64,000 nucleotides of DNA from Onchidella celtica (GCA_963931925.1 OZ007571.1:61715589-61779588), one strand, 5' to 3'. Counted from the stretch's first letter, positions 29,593 through 40,904 are shown. Made by a program: numbers and translations. The notes: generated by a model from the letters alone, not told the origin.

Positions 29593-30950
29593 AAGTGAAT
29601 ATTCTAGCTGCTAAGACCGTCTGTAAAGACGCTAAAGGCCATATATATATATATATTTTGACACTAACCTAACTATTTAAAATCAGTTCAGAATATTATT
29701 TCAGAAGTTCTGGAATTGGCCATTTTCAACTGGACATTAGAAGTTTAATTCGAAGAAAAAAAAATGTTCAACAATTCGCTCAATTCTCGCCTTTTTTTTT
29801 TTCAATTCTTTTGTTTTCCTTCAATTTAATAACTAACGCTATTTTTTCTACAGCCAGAATTATCTCATGAAGATGTTAAGTTAATTGAATATTATAGCCA
29901 ATGGCTAGGCTTTGCGTTGCATTGCAGTCGCCTCTTTTTTTTTTTTTTAGTCTAGGCATTTGAATAGAGGTGTGCATACACGCGAGACTCGAGCACATTG
30001 TAGAGACGATAGGAACACGAAACTGAAACACGACTGCAACATTTCTCAGGCGCACGCCTCACCTAAAGGATTTTTTTTTTTTGAAAAAAGGGAAAAGGGG
30101 GGGGGGGGGGATTCTGCCATTCTTGAGGGTTCAACAATGGAAAGACCGAAGGAAACTTGAGAAAGCAATGATTAAAGAATACAAAAAAAAAAAAAAAAAC
30201 ACCAAAGTATGGAATGCTCGGCACGCTCGGAAAAGAATGGAATGCCGTGCTGAAGCTCGAGGATCATTAAAAATTAAAGACACAACGAGGGCTAAACCAG
30301 AAGCGTGCAATATTCGATGCCAGAATTCTTAATGTACGGCGATTTGTTGTGTTGTTGTTGTTGTTGTTTTGTTATATAGCTTCTGTTGTTGTTGTTGATT
30401 TTTGTAAGACACTTCTAATGAACTGGAGGCCTGGCAGAGGGTTTCTTCTTTGAGGCCTGATCAAAGCGGGATGATCATTTGCGCATTACTAAACCGCTTA
30501 TCTTCTTATGCAGAGCAATATATTTCTTGTTAAATGTTTGCATCGTGAAAAACTGAAGTACGCAAGGATTTGGGGGTGAAAAGAGACGCAAATACGACGC
30601 GTGACGACCAAAAAAACAAGGAGGGGGAGGGGGGGGGGCGAGATAAAAGAGAAAAGAAGAAAGAGAATATCACAAAGAGAGAAAAATTAATGAAGGTTTT
30701 GAATTATGAATTGTGTTTCGTTAGACCTGGAGATTAAGAAGAATAGAAAAAGAAGAAATAATTTTTTATTTTTTTTTGACAATTATGAGAGAGTATTATG
30801 AACGAAAGACCGGGAAGAATAATTATATCATATAGAATGAGGAAAGAAAGGATAATAGAATGGAGGGAAGAGGGGAAAGATGACTCAGAAGGATTTAGAA
30901 GAAATAAAGAATAAAGCGACTGAGAGAGGAGCTTATGATGAAACTATCTG
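29593..30950. other. A/T-rich, purine-rich unclassified stretch
   Basis: Contains (AT)n at 29640-29657, several T or A runs, a G run at about 30098-30110, and TTG repeats at about 30340-30400. The frames at 29960-30332 contain Lys and Gly runs from these tracts. No gene is supported. Confidence 0.5.
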
Positions 30951-30965
30951 CGACTAATGACAAAG

Positions 30966-31225
30966 ATACAGGCAGGAGGGGAGAGAGAGAGAGAGAGGGA
31001 GAGAGAGAGAGAGATGGAGAGAGAGAAAGAGAGAGGAGGCTGGAGAATGAGGACAGAGGGAGAACTAAACAATACAACTGCGAATATAAAAATGAAAGAG
31101 GAAGAATTAGCGAAGAGACTGAACAATAAATCTATTTGCAAGTAAAAGTAAATAGGAGAGAGAAAGAACGAGAGAGACAGACAGACAGACAGACAGAAAC
31201 ACAGACAGACAGAGAAGGAGAACAC
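30966..31225. repeat. GA and CAGA microsatellites
   Basis: GA-rich 30975-31040, and a short CAGA array at 31170-31213. The intervening DNA is purine-rich. Confidence 0.85.
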
Positions 31226-31784
31226 TTGTGTAAATGACTGTCATAACAAAAATCACAAAAAAAAACAACCTGTTTACACAAAACACAAAAGTCAATGCTA
31301 ACAGTTACCATTAGAACAGAAACTACTCACAGATGTTAAACCTTCCGAGAATCCTATACCCCAAAAAGTGCTCACGGTCCAGTCTGTTTCATAGAACAAC
31401 TTTCCAATACCATACAGAGAATGCTTACACGCGTAGCAACAAGACGCGTTGGTGAGTGAGCGGGGTACCGTGCACCGGGTATTCACTCAGTAATGACTAC
31501 GGTAACGAGAGAGATGTCAGGCCCCTCTGCGCGTGTCCTTGGCGAGCCGCTCCGCACGATGCCTGAACTATAGATTGAGTGAGTGCGAAGACTCGAAAGC
31601 TATGAAGAGTTAAGGAGAGGAATTATTGAGGCGTGGCTATGTGGAATAGGGAGTGCGATCGTCCATTTTCTCACTAAAATTACTTTGTTTTGGTCTTGGT
31701 TAAGGACAACATGACAACATTTTGTTTTTCTTTTTTTTTCCCTGTTCACATATTTATTTTTTAGTTTTTTCATCTCACCATTTA

Positions 31785-31937
31785 ATTTTCTCTCTCTCCC
31801 TCTCGCTCTCGCTCTCTCCCATTCACTCAACACTCCCACCCCCCACCCCCACCCCCACTCACTCATTTACTCACTCACTCATTCACTCACTCACTCAACA
31901 CTCTCTCTTTCCTCTCTCTCTCTTTCCTCTCTCTCTC

Positions 31938-31970
<33 letters not shown>

Positions 31971-31972
31971 GC
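31785..31972. repeat. CT and CACT repeats
   Basis: CT tract, a CCCACC patch, ACTCACTCATT units at about 31855-31900, then a regular CTCTCTCTCTTTC-type repeat of about 19 bp ending in CT. Frames here are translations of these units. Confidence 0.85.
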
Positions 31973-32023
31973 GTGAGCGCAAATTATCATTCTTTGCTGA
32001 TTTTTAGCCACTTCTGATATTTT

Positions 32024-32252
32024 AATCCATCCATCCATCCATCCATCCATCCCTCCGTCCATCCATCCATCCATCCATCCATCCATCCATCCATCCATCC
32101 ATCCATCCATCCATCCATCCATCCATCCATCCATCCATCCATCCATCTATCTATCTATCTATCTGTCTATCTATCTATCTATCTATCTATGAGTCTCTCT
32201 GTCTATCTACTTATCTCTTCTGTCTGCCTGTCTGTCCACTTGTCTATCTATC
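32024..32252. repeat. (CATC)n changing to (CTAT)n
   Basis: About 30 CATC units (32025-32146) with two single-base interruptions near 32050, then CTAT units with CTGT variants. The minus strand reads Met-Asp-Gly-Trp repeats. Confidence 0.95.
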
Positions 32253-32899
32253 GGTTTTCCTGCCTCTCCTTTTGAACAGTTGCAGAGTTTATATTTCCAA
32301 ACAGATACGGTGCTTTACATAGTGCAATAACTGTTAACATAATGTCTTCTATCTGCAGGCTGGGCAGAAAATTATGCGTTATATTAGAACCATCAAAAGT
32401 ACAGCTGTGGACATTCTGGCTGGAGATATACTGACATGAATCAAAGTTACAGTAAATAGACATTGTCTAGAAAAAAAGACACACCACAACATGAGGAGTT
32501 AAAAAGCAAATTTTTGCCGTTTGTGAGCTGTGATCCTTCAGGAAGTCATCACTGAATTCTACTTTCCGCTTCAAAACGTTGAAAATCGAACTGCTAAAAA
32601 AAATTGCTGTTGAAATACAGAAGAAAATCAAATCAGCCGAACTTTAACTTTTGCATGTGTGGCATGCAATTGCTAATTATCACTAAAGCATATTTTAACC
32701 GAAACTAGATTTCATGCATATCCGAAGAAGGCACTAAATGCCTACGGATTCATTAAAGAATTATTTTCTGACGTGGATCCATAGTACGTCTTGTCCTTTT
32801 TTAAAGAGGCTAAGATCTACAATTTGGTTTAAGAACTTTTTACACATTTACAAACTCCTTTTCAGATACATACAAAACAATGTTTGAGAATTTTACCAA

Positions 32900-33406
32900 C
32901 TAGCTGAGTTACCCGGCCCTGCCCGGGAGAAATATCTTTATATCTTGTAATGATCTAGATCTAGGACACAAAGTAAAGTTCCTTCCCCAGACAAAGAAAT
33001 ACAATGACAGAATCAGTGTCGACTCGGATTCCGCGCCAACTCTGGAATTTGTTTACCCTTTTTCGCTAAAGTTTACAGGCGATCCATGTTTTCGTTAATC
33101 CACGATTTGTTTCCTTCAGCGAATGAACGATGAGGGAAACTGCGTCGCGTACTGAAAATAGATCATAATAGCTTGTCCCTGTTTTAAAAGCATGGAGCCG
33201 GAAGTGTTTGTTGCGAATTTTACGTGTAAATTATGCAAAATGAACAAATTACCCAGAGTTTGTAGCATTTTTATATTATCCCCTTACATCACAATAAGTC
33301 GAGTTATAGGCGATGAGAATGCTTCCAGAATTTTGGAGCCCTCCCAAAAAGGACCTTTGAGGGCAGAACTTTCACCCTTAGCTCCATTATTGTATATGTA
33401 GTATGA
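32900..33406 (-). mobile_element. Non-autonomous Helitron
   Basis: On the minus strand it begins TCATACTACATATAC (preceded by A) and ends with a GC hairpin, CCCGGGCAGGGCCGGG, then TAACTCAGCTAG, followed by T. TC start, hairpin, CTAG end and A/T insertion site are all Helitron features. Its limits agree with the break in repeat F. It is 507 bp, with no Rep/helicase coding. The 69-residue frame at 33192-33401 lies inside on the plus strand and is not supported. Confidence 0.7.
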
Positions 33407-33542
33407 TATAATATTATTTATTCAGAATTATTTCATTTTATTTGTGAAAAATAAATTGATGAAGCTCTGAATACGAAAACATAAATGAAGCAACTTAAAA
33501 GACCGCGGAGGCGTAAAGTGACCGTTATCGTGTCTATACGCC

Positions 33543-33922
33543 GTGAAACCCACAGACTAATAAATTAACCAGACTGGAAACACGAGCTTCGGGCTGTGTC
33601 GTTTTTTTCGGAATTTCCCGAGCGACGACTGTATAACCAACATGGCCGCCTCTCGGGAAATTCCGATTCTAGTTCTATCTGCAGTAGAAATTTCTTTTTA
33701 TTTGTCAAGATTGGTAGTATATGTATGAATTTCTTGGTGCGGAACCAAACTTCCGCGTTCAGTAGGCGCGTCAAAATGGTGTCATTCAAAATTGTAGCTA
33801 TGCTGAAGCGTCGGTCGCTACCTTAAACCTAATATGGCGGATGGTTCATGACCTTTCGCTGTTTTGTGATGTCACACAATGGGACCATTCAGTCTGGGTA
33901 TTTTATAAGTCTGTGGTGAAAC
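33543..33922. mobile_element. M6 MITE, copy 3
   Basis: The element is 33550-33915 (366 bp), flanked by a perfect 7-bp duplication GTGAAAC (33543-33549 and 33916-33922). The host is repeat F, which resumes with CCAAACTCAACC. It is oriented like copy 2. The open frame at 33596-33826 is intact here but broken in copies 2 and 4. Confidence 0.85.
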
Positions 33923-34269
33923 CCAAACTCAACCCAAACTCAAAACTGGCATGAGAAGTATGAACTGTACACGTAGTGTGGTTTGATTTTCAACTCTTCA
34001 AAATGGCCGAAGCTTTCTTTCTATATTTTATTTTTTCAAATGTAGCTGTTGTGATGACAATAAATATGCTTGGGGCCATCTTTTTCTCAGCGTGTTCTCA
34101 CATTACAAAGGCTCTCAATCTCTCTGGATGCTGGGTTATATAAGCATTTTTTTTTTTTTTGCTTCTTCGTTTGTTTGATGTTTTCTATTGTCGTTGCCAC
34201 GAAAAACTCACGGCAGAATTAAACATAAAAATTAAAGAAATATCATAGAACTTTGGAGGGCCTATGACT

Positions 34270-34436
34270 CACACACACTCTCCATTTCTATCTCACTCTC
34301 TGTCTCTCTTCCCCCTCTCTCTCTCCTTGTCTCTCTCTCCACCTTCTTCTCTCTCCCCATTCTCTCTCTCTCTCTCTCTCCCCTTCTCTCTGGCGCGCTC
34401 TCAATTTCTCTCTCGTTCTCTCTCTTCCCTTCTCTC

Positions 34437-34474
<38 letters not shown>

Positions 34475-34555
34475 TCTCGGACACATACACATAAACTCAC
34501 ACTCTCCATGTGTTCAACCTCTTTCGCTGTCTAGTCTCCCTTTCTCTGTCGGCCG

Positions 34556-34591
<36 letters not shown>

Positions 34592-34705
34592 GTTTTCTCT
34601 TTCTCCATACCTCTCTCTTTCTATCTGTCTCTCTCACTCCTTTCTTCTCTCCCACCCCCCTCTCTCTCTCCCTCTTTTTCCAATTCCAATTCTCTATCTT
34701 TCGCT
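34270..34705. repeat. CT-rich tract with CA run
   Basis: Imperfect CT repeats with purer runs at 34362-34382, 34440-34470 and 34555-34575, and a CA run at about 34574-34592. Confidence 0.9.
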
Positions 34706-34955
34706 AATTCCCGTAACTATCGGTCAATCTTTCCATTAGACAGCTTACGGCCCAGAGTAACTCGGGCGATACGGACCACAGAGTGGCAATAACATGGCAA
34801 TAAAGCCACCCGCATTACTACCCGTATCCCAACACGTATATATGCTGTGCCACCCACTTTCTCTTGTCTTCAGTTTCATTTGTCCTAATTTTTCATCGTT
34901 CTTTCCTTTTTGTTCTCATCTGCATGCTCATTGCTGTTCTGTTCTGTTCTTTTAT

Positions 34956-35109
34956 CAGTGGTTCTCAACGGGGGCGAGCCCCCAGGGGAGGCGATTTGAT
35001 TTCCAAAGGGGGAGGGGGGGGGGTGCGAAGAAAAGGGCGTCAAAGCGACGGAGACGAAGAAGGGGTGCGATTTGGGGGCAAATAGAAGGTAGCTACTGAG
35101 CAACCACTG
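34956..35109. mobile_element. hAT-like short MITE candidate
   Basis: Begins CAGTGGTTCTCAACGGGGGC and ends GAGCAACCACTG, partly inverted over 12 bp. It has a G run inside. The 8-bp flanks do not match convincingly, so the duplication may have decayed. Confidence 0.45.
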
Positions 35110-35199
35110 GCTTGATCAATGCAATAGCACGCGTAGATGGGTTTTATAAACATCATAATTTGTGGGTATAGTCTGTCTTCTTGTGTCTGTTTGATTTGG

Positions 35200-35423
35200 G
35201 CAAGGATTGATTGATTGATTGGCTGATTGATTGATTGATTGTTGTTGTTGATGTTGTTGTGGTTGGCGGGGGGGGGGGGGGGAGTACTGCCTCACTATTA
35301 AGAGTTTATCTCGGAGCCCCGATTCTCTTTGTTTCTCATTATTACTCTAGAGTTTCAGCCAAACTGCCCTGTCTCCAATTGATTGTTTTCTCTCCCGGTG
35401 GTTTATTCTTTCTTTACATTAGT

Positions 35424-35467
<44 letters not shown>

Positions 35468-35700
35468 CTCTTTTCTTCCTCTTTCGATCTCCCTTTACCT
35501 CCCCTCTCCCCCTCTTTCAATCACTCTGTCTCTTTCTGTCTCTTGCTCCGTCTGCCTCTGTCTTTTTCCAGATCTCTCTCCTTCGCTGCCTCCCTTCCTC
35601 TGTCTCTCGCTCTCTCTCGCCTGCTCTCTCTCTCTCCCTCTCTATCTCTCTGTCTTCCTCTCTCTCGTTTTCTCTGTCTCTCTCTTTGTCTCTCTCTCTT

Positions 35701-35738
<38 letters not shown>

Positions 35739-36030
35739 CCTGTCTCTCTTTCTCCTTCTCTTTCTTCTCTCACTTCCCGCGTCTTTCCCTCGCTCATTCT
35801 TTCTCCCTCTCTCTCTCTCTGTCCTCTCGTCGTTTCCCTCCCCGTCCTTCTCTCAATCTATCTCCCCCTTTGCCACCCCTTTCTGTCTCTCCCTCCCTCC
35901 CTATCTTTCTTCCCTCCTTCCCACCTCGTTAATTTTATCTTCTTTGTCTTTCTCCCTCATTGTGTATTGCCAAATCCCCTGGTGAAATTGCATTTTTCTT
36001 TCAATAAATGTTCTCTTTCTTTCTTTCTTT
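35200..36030. repeat. GATT units, G run and long CT-rich tract
   Basis: GATT repeats (35207-35241), a G run (35267-35282), then about 500 bp of CT-rich DNA (35425-35930) with pure CT near 35430-35462 and 35706-35735. The 267-, 200- and 129-residue plus-strand frames are translations of this tract in three frames. Confidence 0.9.
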
Positions 36031-36599
36031 GTGTTTAAATACAATCATATGTCGGTGAGTATGTCTAGCTCAACACCTCAACTCAAGCGTCTATGCCGTA
36101 TTTACTTCTAAGTGCAGGTACGGGTTATTCTTTTCTTCCCCTCTTCTTTCATTCCGTAATTTCTCCGATTGTTTTGTTTCTTTTAATCTCCTTCTTTTTA
36201 GTTTTCCCCAATCTCCTGCACTAAAAATGTGCAAGGGAGTCAAGTGCCGAAACAATTGTTTGACGAGGATTCTCTCCTCCTGAAGATGAGAATGTGGCCT
36301 TGCTCTTCTAGAGATTCAGTTTGTTTCATTAATTTTCTTCATTTTATTAATCTCTTCGTTTATTCAGTAATTTCTTCATTTTGCTTTTGTGTGTTTGTGT
36401 TTGCGTATGCGTGTGTGAGTGAGTGAGTAAATTTCCTCCCTCCATGCGTGTGTGCTTAGGTGAGTAGCAATGTGTGTTGGTGCGTGCATGTGAGTGTATG
36501 TGTGAATTTCTTCTCTCCACAGTTTTCACCCTTCTTCCCCTCCTCTCTCCCCTCCACCCTTTTGTTTTCTTAATCACTGTCGTCATCAAAGTCAGTTTT

Positions 36600-36693
36600 C
36601 TTTTCTAACTGTTCTCTTTCTCTCTCTGTCTATGTCATTATCTCTCCTCTCGCTGTCTGTCAATCTTTCTCTTTCTCTTACACACATTCTCGC

Positions 36694-36733
<40 letters not shown>

Positions 36734-37482
36734 CTTTATCTCTCCTCTCTCTCTCTGTCTGTCTGTCTCTCTCTACGTCCGTCTCTCTCTCTCCTTTCTC
36801 CCTCTCCTCTCTCTCTCCTTTCTCCCTCTCCTCTCTCTCTCTCTTTCTCCCTCTCCTCTCTCTCTCCTTTCTCCCTCTCCTCTCTCTCTCCTTTCTCCCT
36901 CTCCTCTCTCTCTAATTTCTCCCTCTCCTCTCTCTCTCCTTTCTCCCTCTCCTCTCTCTCTCTCTTTCTCGCCCCCCCCCCTTCCCATCTCTATGTTTGC
37001 ATTTTCCTCATTTTTATTCCTTCTTCCACAACAATCGGTCTGTCCTTTCCTCTAGGATTCTCTTTCTCTCTCATCCTCTCTGCCTCACCTTTCTGTCAGG
37101 TATCCTTTTTCACCTTACCTCGCCTCTTCTTTAATTTATTTTCAATTTCCTCTATCTCCATTTTCATAATTATTCTATCTTTCATTTCCAACCTCCCTCT
37201 CTTTCACTCTTTCTCTCTCTGTCTCGCTCGGTCTCAGTCTGTCACTCTTTCTCCCTCACTCTCTGTCACTCTTTCCCCCCTCACTCTCAATCTCTCCTTC
37301 TCTCTCTCTCTCTCTCTCTGTAACTCCCCCTGTCTCTCCCTGTCTGTCCCTCTCTCCTCTCCTCCCTCTTTCGGTCTCTCTCCCTCTCAATCTTTTACTC
37401 TCTCTCTCTCTTTTCTTCTGTATATCTTTCTCTAAATCTTCTCTTTCTCTCTCTCGTTTTTGTCTTAATCCCCCCCCTCTCT

Positions 37483-37528
<46 letters not shown>

Positions 37529-37550
37529 TTCTTTAATTTCAATCTTCTCT
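36600..37550. repeat. CT-rich tract with a 24-bp minisatellite
   Basis: Within a long pyrimidine-rich stretch, 36785-36970 holds about eight copies of a 24-bp unit, CTTTCTCCCTCTCCTCTCTC plus CTCT. The opposite strand therefore encodes an eight-residue repeat rich in Arg, Glu and Gly. Pure CT is at about 36693-36727 and 37490-37522. Confidence 0.9.
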
Positions 37551-37619
37551 CTTTCCACCTCTCCACTTCTCATATTTCTCTGTCCATCTTTCATTTCCAA
37601 CCAATTATCTGCTCCCACC

Positions 37620-37880
37620 AGCGGTTCTCTGTCCCATTTCCTCGCCTGTAATAACGAGACGGCCTATCATTGTGATAGAACCATACATTACTCTAATGAT
37701 CTTAGGGACAGACGGCTGTATAAAGGCAGGGCTCTGCGCTTCCTTGTTCATTGACTCACTGAGACCTGGCCAGGCTGGACGGTCATTCTGAGCGCATCAA
37801 AAGCTGGGCTGGTGTTTAATTGTGTATTAACCTACAGAGTCGTTGGATGTCGCCAGGAGACAACTTAATAAACGCCGCTA
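37620..37880. other. Non-repetitive island between CT tracts
   Basis: About 260 bp of ordinary complexity. It includes GCTGTATAAAGGCAGGGCTC near 37715-37735, which resembles a TATA-type core promoter, but no transcript or frame downstream supports this. Only the local sequence is reported. Confidence 0.2.
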
Positions 37881-37884
37881 TGAT

Positions 37885-38345
37885 GGATATAAGTCTCTCT
37901 CTTTCTCTCTCTCCGCCTCTCCCTCTCTCTCTCTCTCTCTCTCGCTCCTTCGAGCGCCCTCTCCCTCTCTCTTTCTCTGTCTGTCTCGCTCACTTTCCCT
38001 CACTCTGTTTATGTCTCAATTTGTCTCTTTCTCTCCATCTCTGATTCTGTCTCTCTCAGTCTCTCTAAATCTGTCTCCTGCCTCTTTCTCATTCTTTCTC
38101 TCTATCCCTCTCTCTCTCTCTCTGCCTGTCTCAATACCTTTCTCTCTCTCTAAACCTGTCTCTCTCTTCCTTAGAAGGCGGGTGGGGGTGGGGAGTTGGG
38201 GGGGGGGGTGGAACTACCTGTTCCTCTCACTTTCTCCCTATCTTTCTAGCCCCTCTCTCTCTGTCTGTCTGTCTTTCACACTCTCTAGCTCTCTTTCTTA
38301 TTGTCTGTCTCTCCCCCTCGTTCTTTGGAAGTCGGGGGGGGGGGG
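37885..38345. repeat. CT-rich tracts split by G runs
   Basis: CT-rich at 37885-38160 and 38220-38325, with G-rich patches at 38175-38209 and 38334-38346. Related short units (CTCTCTT..GGGGG) flank both patches, suggesting local duplication. Confidence 0.85.
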
Positions 38346-39047
38346 CGCAAAATTATTGTACAACGTAAGCAGATTAAAAGTGCAGTAATCCACACACATC
38401 TCATCAACACCCACTCTACAGTAACGTTGCTCTCCTCCCCCCCCCCCCCCACCCCAGCTCTAAGAACTCTCGCTACGCTCCTGGTAGAACATCAGAATCA
38501 AGGAACACGGCAAGGGTAACAAAAACATAAAATAACAATGACAACGACACGAAGACGAACAAAAGAATATATAATAGGAAATCTATAAACGTAATTCCTA
38601 TTTACACTGAAATTCAATATTATTTGGACAAAACGATAACATGAAGGTTTATATAATAATGCAAAAAAAAGAGCTTCAGCTCTTGTTTGTAATGAACAAC
38701 AATGAACAGTTTATGTTACAAATACTCTGAAATACAATACTATTTTGAAGTTCTTTGTCTGGCTGAAGTAATGAAGAAAATATGAAATACAATTTGTGTT
38801 AAATCGGTGGTTTTCAACCTTTTTCGGGCAACTGGCCCCCTCAAGCTCCACAAAATTTAATGTTCATTCATCGCTCCCGACCCCCGCCTTCCCCACCCCC
38901 ATCCGAATTTTTAAAAAAAAAAATCTTACCCAGTTGCTCAAACCCAACAAATACATTCCACGGGAAGACACACAAATCCTCGGGTTTTCCCAGATTGGTG
39001 TATGGGCATTTTTTGCCTTTCCGAGAAAATGCCAGAACGCATACAGT

Positions 39048-39429
39048 ATCGCATCCACAGACTAATAAATTAACCAGACTGGATGATCCCATTGTGTGAC
39101 GTCACAAAACAGCGAAAGGTCATGAACCATCCGCCATATTAGGTTTAAGGTAGCGACCGACGCTGCAGCACAGCTACAATTTTGAATGACACCATTTTGA
39201 CGCGCCTACTGAACGCGGAAGTTTGGTTCCGCCCCAAGAAATTAATACACATGTACAACCAATCTTGACAAATGAAAAGAAATTTCTACTGCAGATAGAA
39301 CTAGAATCGGAATTTCCCGAGCGGCGGCCATGTTGGTTATACAGTCATCGCTCGGGAAATTCCGTAAAAAACGACACAGCCCGAAGCTCGTGTTTCCAGT
39401 CTGGTTAATTTATTAGCCTGTGATCGCAT
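39048..39429. mobile_element. M6 MITE, copy 4
   Basis: The element is 39055-39422 (368 bp), flanked by a perfect 7-bp duplication ATCGCAT (39048-39054 and 39423-39429). Left end CCACAGACTAATAAATTAAC, right end TTAATTTATTAGCCTGTG. The internal GGAATTTCCCGAGCG hairpin is kept. A small change near 39230 breaks the reverse-strand frame seen in copies 1 and 3. Confidence 0.85.
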
Positions 39430-39870
39430 CACAAAATACATATCTCGCAAAGTTTTTAACCGATTGGAATTACTTTTATGCATAACACAATTATGATACT
39501 AAGTTTGTTTGTTTTTTTTGTTTTTTTTTAAGTTTTGACGCTGACAATATGCGTGTTGATTATTCATTACAAAGGGAAACCGTTCTTTATCAAAATATAG
39601 CACTTTGAAAATAAGCCTTTTCTGTTCATATAACTTATCAAGTCAATCAATATAACAAGTCAATGGCTGTCCTGTATTTGCCCCCGATTCTTCCTCAGTT
39701 AATGTTTGCGCACCCTCCCTCCGACACCCCTCCCCCCCCCCCAATCATTTTCACACTTCCCCCACCCTTGTCCTTTCCTTTGTTTTCGCACCCATCCACT
39801 CACCCCCCGCCCCCAGAAATCAAAATCACCCCCCGCCCCCAGAAATCAAAATCACCCCCCCCCCCAGAAT

Positions 39871-40343
39871 ATTTTTGTATTTTGGATACTTCTTGGATCT
39901 CTATTTGGGACGTTTGAATTAGAGTCATTGCAGCCCAGTTACAACTAGCGGAAACACGTCGCCGCAGTGCCGTGCCCGTCGGCATTTTTGGTTTGTGGTT
40001 TTTGTGGGTTTTTTTTAGTGGTGTAGGGGGTGGGGGTGGTGGTGGTAAGGATTAGTTTATTTTTTTTTTAGTTTTGCCTGGGCAGCCGGCCTTGTTAGGC
40101 CTGCTCTTTTTCAGTGTCCAACTGCCAAGCTATCTTTAACGTGCGCAACGTGAACACAGGCCCTCCGAGCTTTTCGTCCATGTCCGAGAAGACTAGGCGC
40201 TCGATCCTACCTACCATAGGATCAGGGACAGGAAAAATATGACAAAAGTCCCAAAATTTCCTACATGTTTGTGCTGACCTGGAATCGAACGCTGCACCTT
40301 CGGCATGAGAGGTGAACACCTTAGCTCTAGACCAAGGTGCCCA
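39871..40343 (-). mobile_element. tRNA-derived SINE, type I tail
   Basis: Head on the right: CCAAGGTGCCCAC is the inverse of the start and the B-box-like GCGTTCGATTCC is diverged. The body keeps GATCGAGCGCCTAGTCTTCT and AACGTGCGCAACGTGAAC in the corresponding strands. The tail CTGGGCTGCAATGACTC is near 39920. It lies two bases inside the right end of the hAT-like element. Confidence 0.75.
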
Positions 40344-40614
40344 CGTTGAGAACCACTGTGTGTTAAATCAAAACGTCAAGAGAAATTCAATGCCAGAAGG
40401 GCTGCTTTGTTCAAAGAAAACCTGTATGTTATTTTCTTATACGTTAATATAAAGTGTATCTGATTACGGACAAGTCGGTTAATAAGCAAACATTTTAGAC
40501 AAAGTCAGAGCGTGCAAAAAATCTGCAACGTTAAGAAAATCCCCCAGCTCCCCCTCAACTCAATATTCCTCGCAAGTATGTGTGACAGAAAGAGATGGCA
40601 AGGTCGCGAGATTG

Positions 40615-40861
40615 GTTCTAGTTTGTTCCGGCTCCATTTTTATTTTTTTATTTTAGCAGAACCAAGAAATTCGACGTTGAACGTTTGAAGCATTAGTGTT
40701 ATGATGAGAAGTTACAATAAATCGAAACTGTGAAACAGCTCGATAAGTGCCACGGCGCATTTTAAACAAGTGACCAAGTATTTGTTATAGCTCTTCTACA
40801 TACTAAACGATCCCCAGTTTTATCAGAAAAATGGAGATAGAACAAACAAGAACTAAGGTCG
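40615..40861 (-). mobile_element. M3 MITE, inverted copy
   Basis: The reverse complement of M3: TTGGTTCTAGTTTGTTCCGG, AGAAATTCGACGTTGAACGT, GAAACTGTGAAACAGCTCGA and GATAGAACAAACAAGAACTA. It ends directly at a G run of about 17 bases (40861-40877). Confidence 0.75.
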
Positions 40862-40904
40862 GGGGGGGGGGGGGGGGTGGGAGTGGAGAAAAGAAAAATG
40901 TCTA

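Larger units (their letters stand above)
32700..33965 (+). repeat. Repeat F, longest copy (interrupted twice)
   Basis: F blocks: GAATTATTTTCTGACGTGG, TTTTTACACATTTACAAACT, GTAAAGTGACCGTTATCGTG, CCCAAACTCAACCCAAACTC. A Helitron (32900-33406) and M6 copy 3 (33550-33915) are inserted. Removing both gives a sequence colinear with 4477-4960 minus its K insert. Confidence 0.65.
38795..40368. mobile_element. hAT-like element carrying M6 and a SINE
   Basis: The element is 38805-40358 (1554 bp). The left end is CGGTGGTTTTCAACC; the right end is GTTGAGAACCACTG, its inverse. TGTGTTAAAT occurs directly outside both ends (38795-38804 and 40359-40368), a perfect 10-bp direct repeat, longer than the usual 8 bp for hAT. 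Inside are M6 copy 4 (39055-39422) and a type I SINE (39871-40343). Without these it is about 700 bp and has no transposase frame. Confidence 0.7.

Noticed and set aside
31298..31486. A 62-residue minus frame with Cys pairs in a non-repetitive island
   Set aside because: Starts at a non-ATG codon directly after an in-frame stop; no clear splice sites at usable phases.
33596..33826. A 76-residue frame shared by M6 copies 1 and 3
   Set aside because: Copies 2 and 4 break the frame by small indels, and the nucleotide sequence is similar throughout, so the frame is kept by recent ancestry and not by selection.
35235..37435. Several plus-strand frames of 120-267 residues rich in Ser and Leu
   Set aside because: Translations of CT microsatellites, open in several frames at once.
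37715..37760. TATA-like promoter sequence (CTGTATAAAGGCAG)
   Set aside because: No frame, exon or initiator context downstream except CT repeats; noted in the feature list only as sequence.
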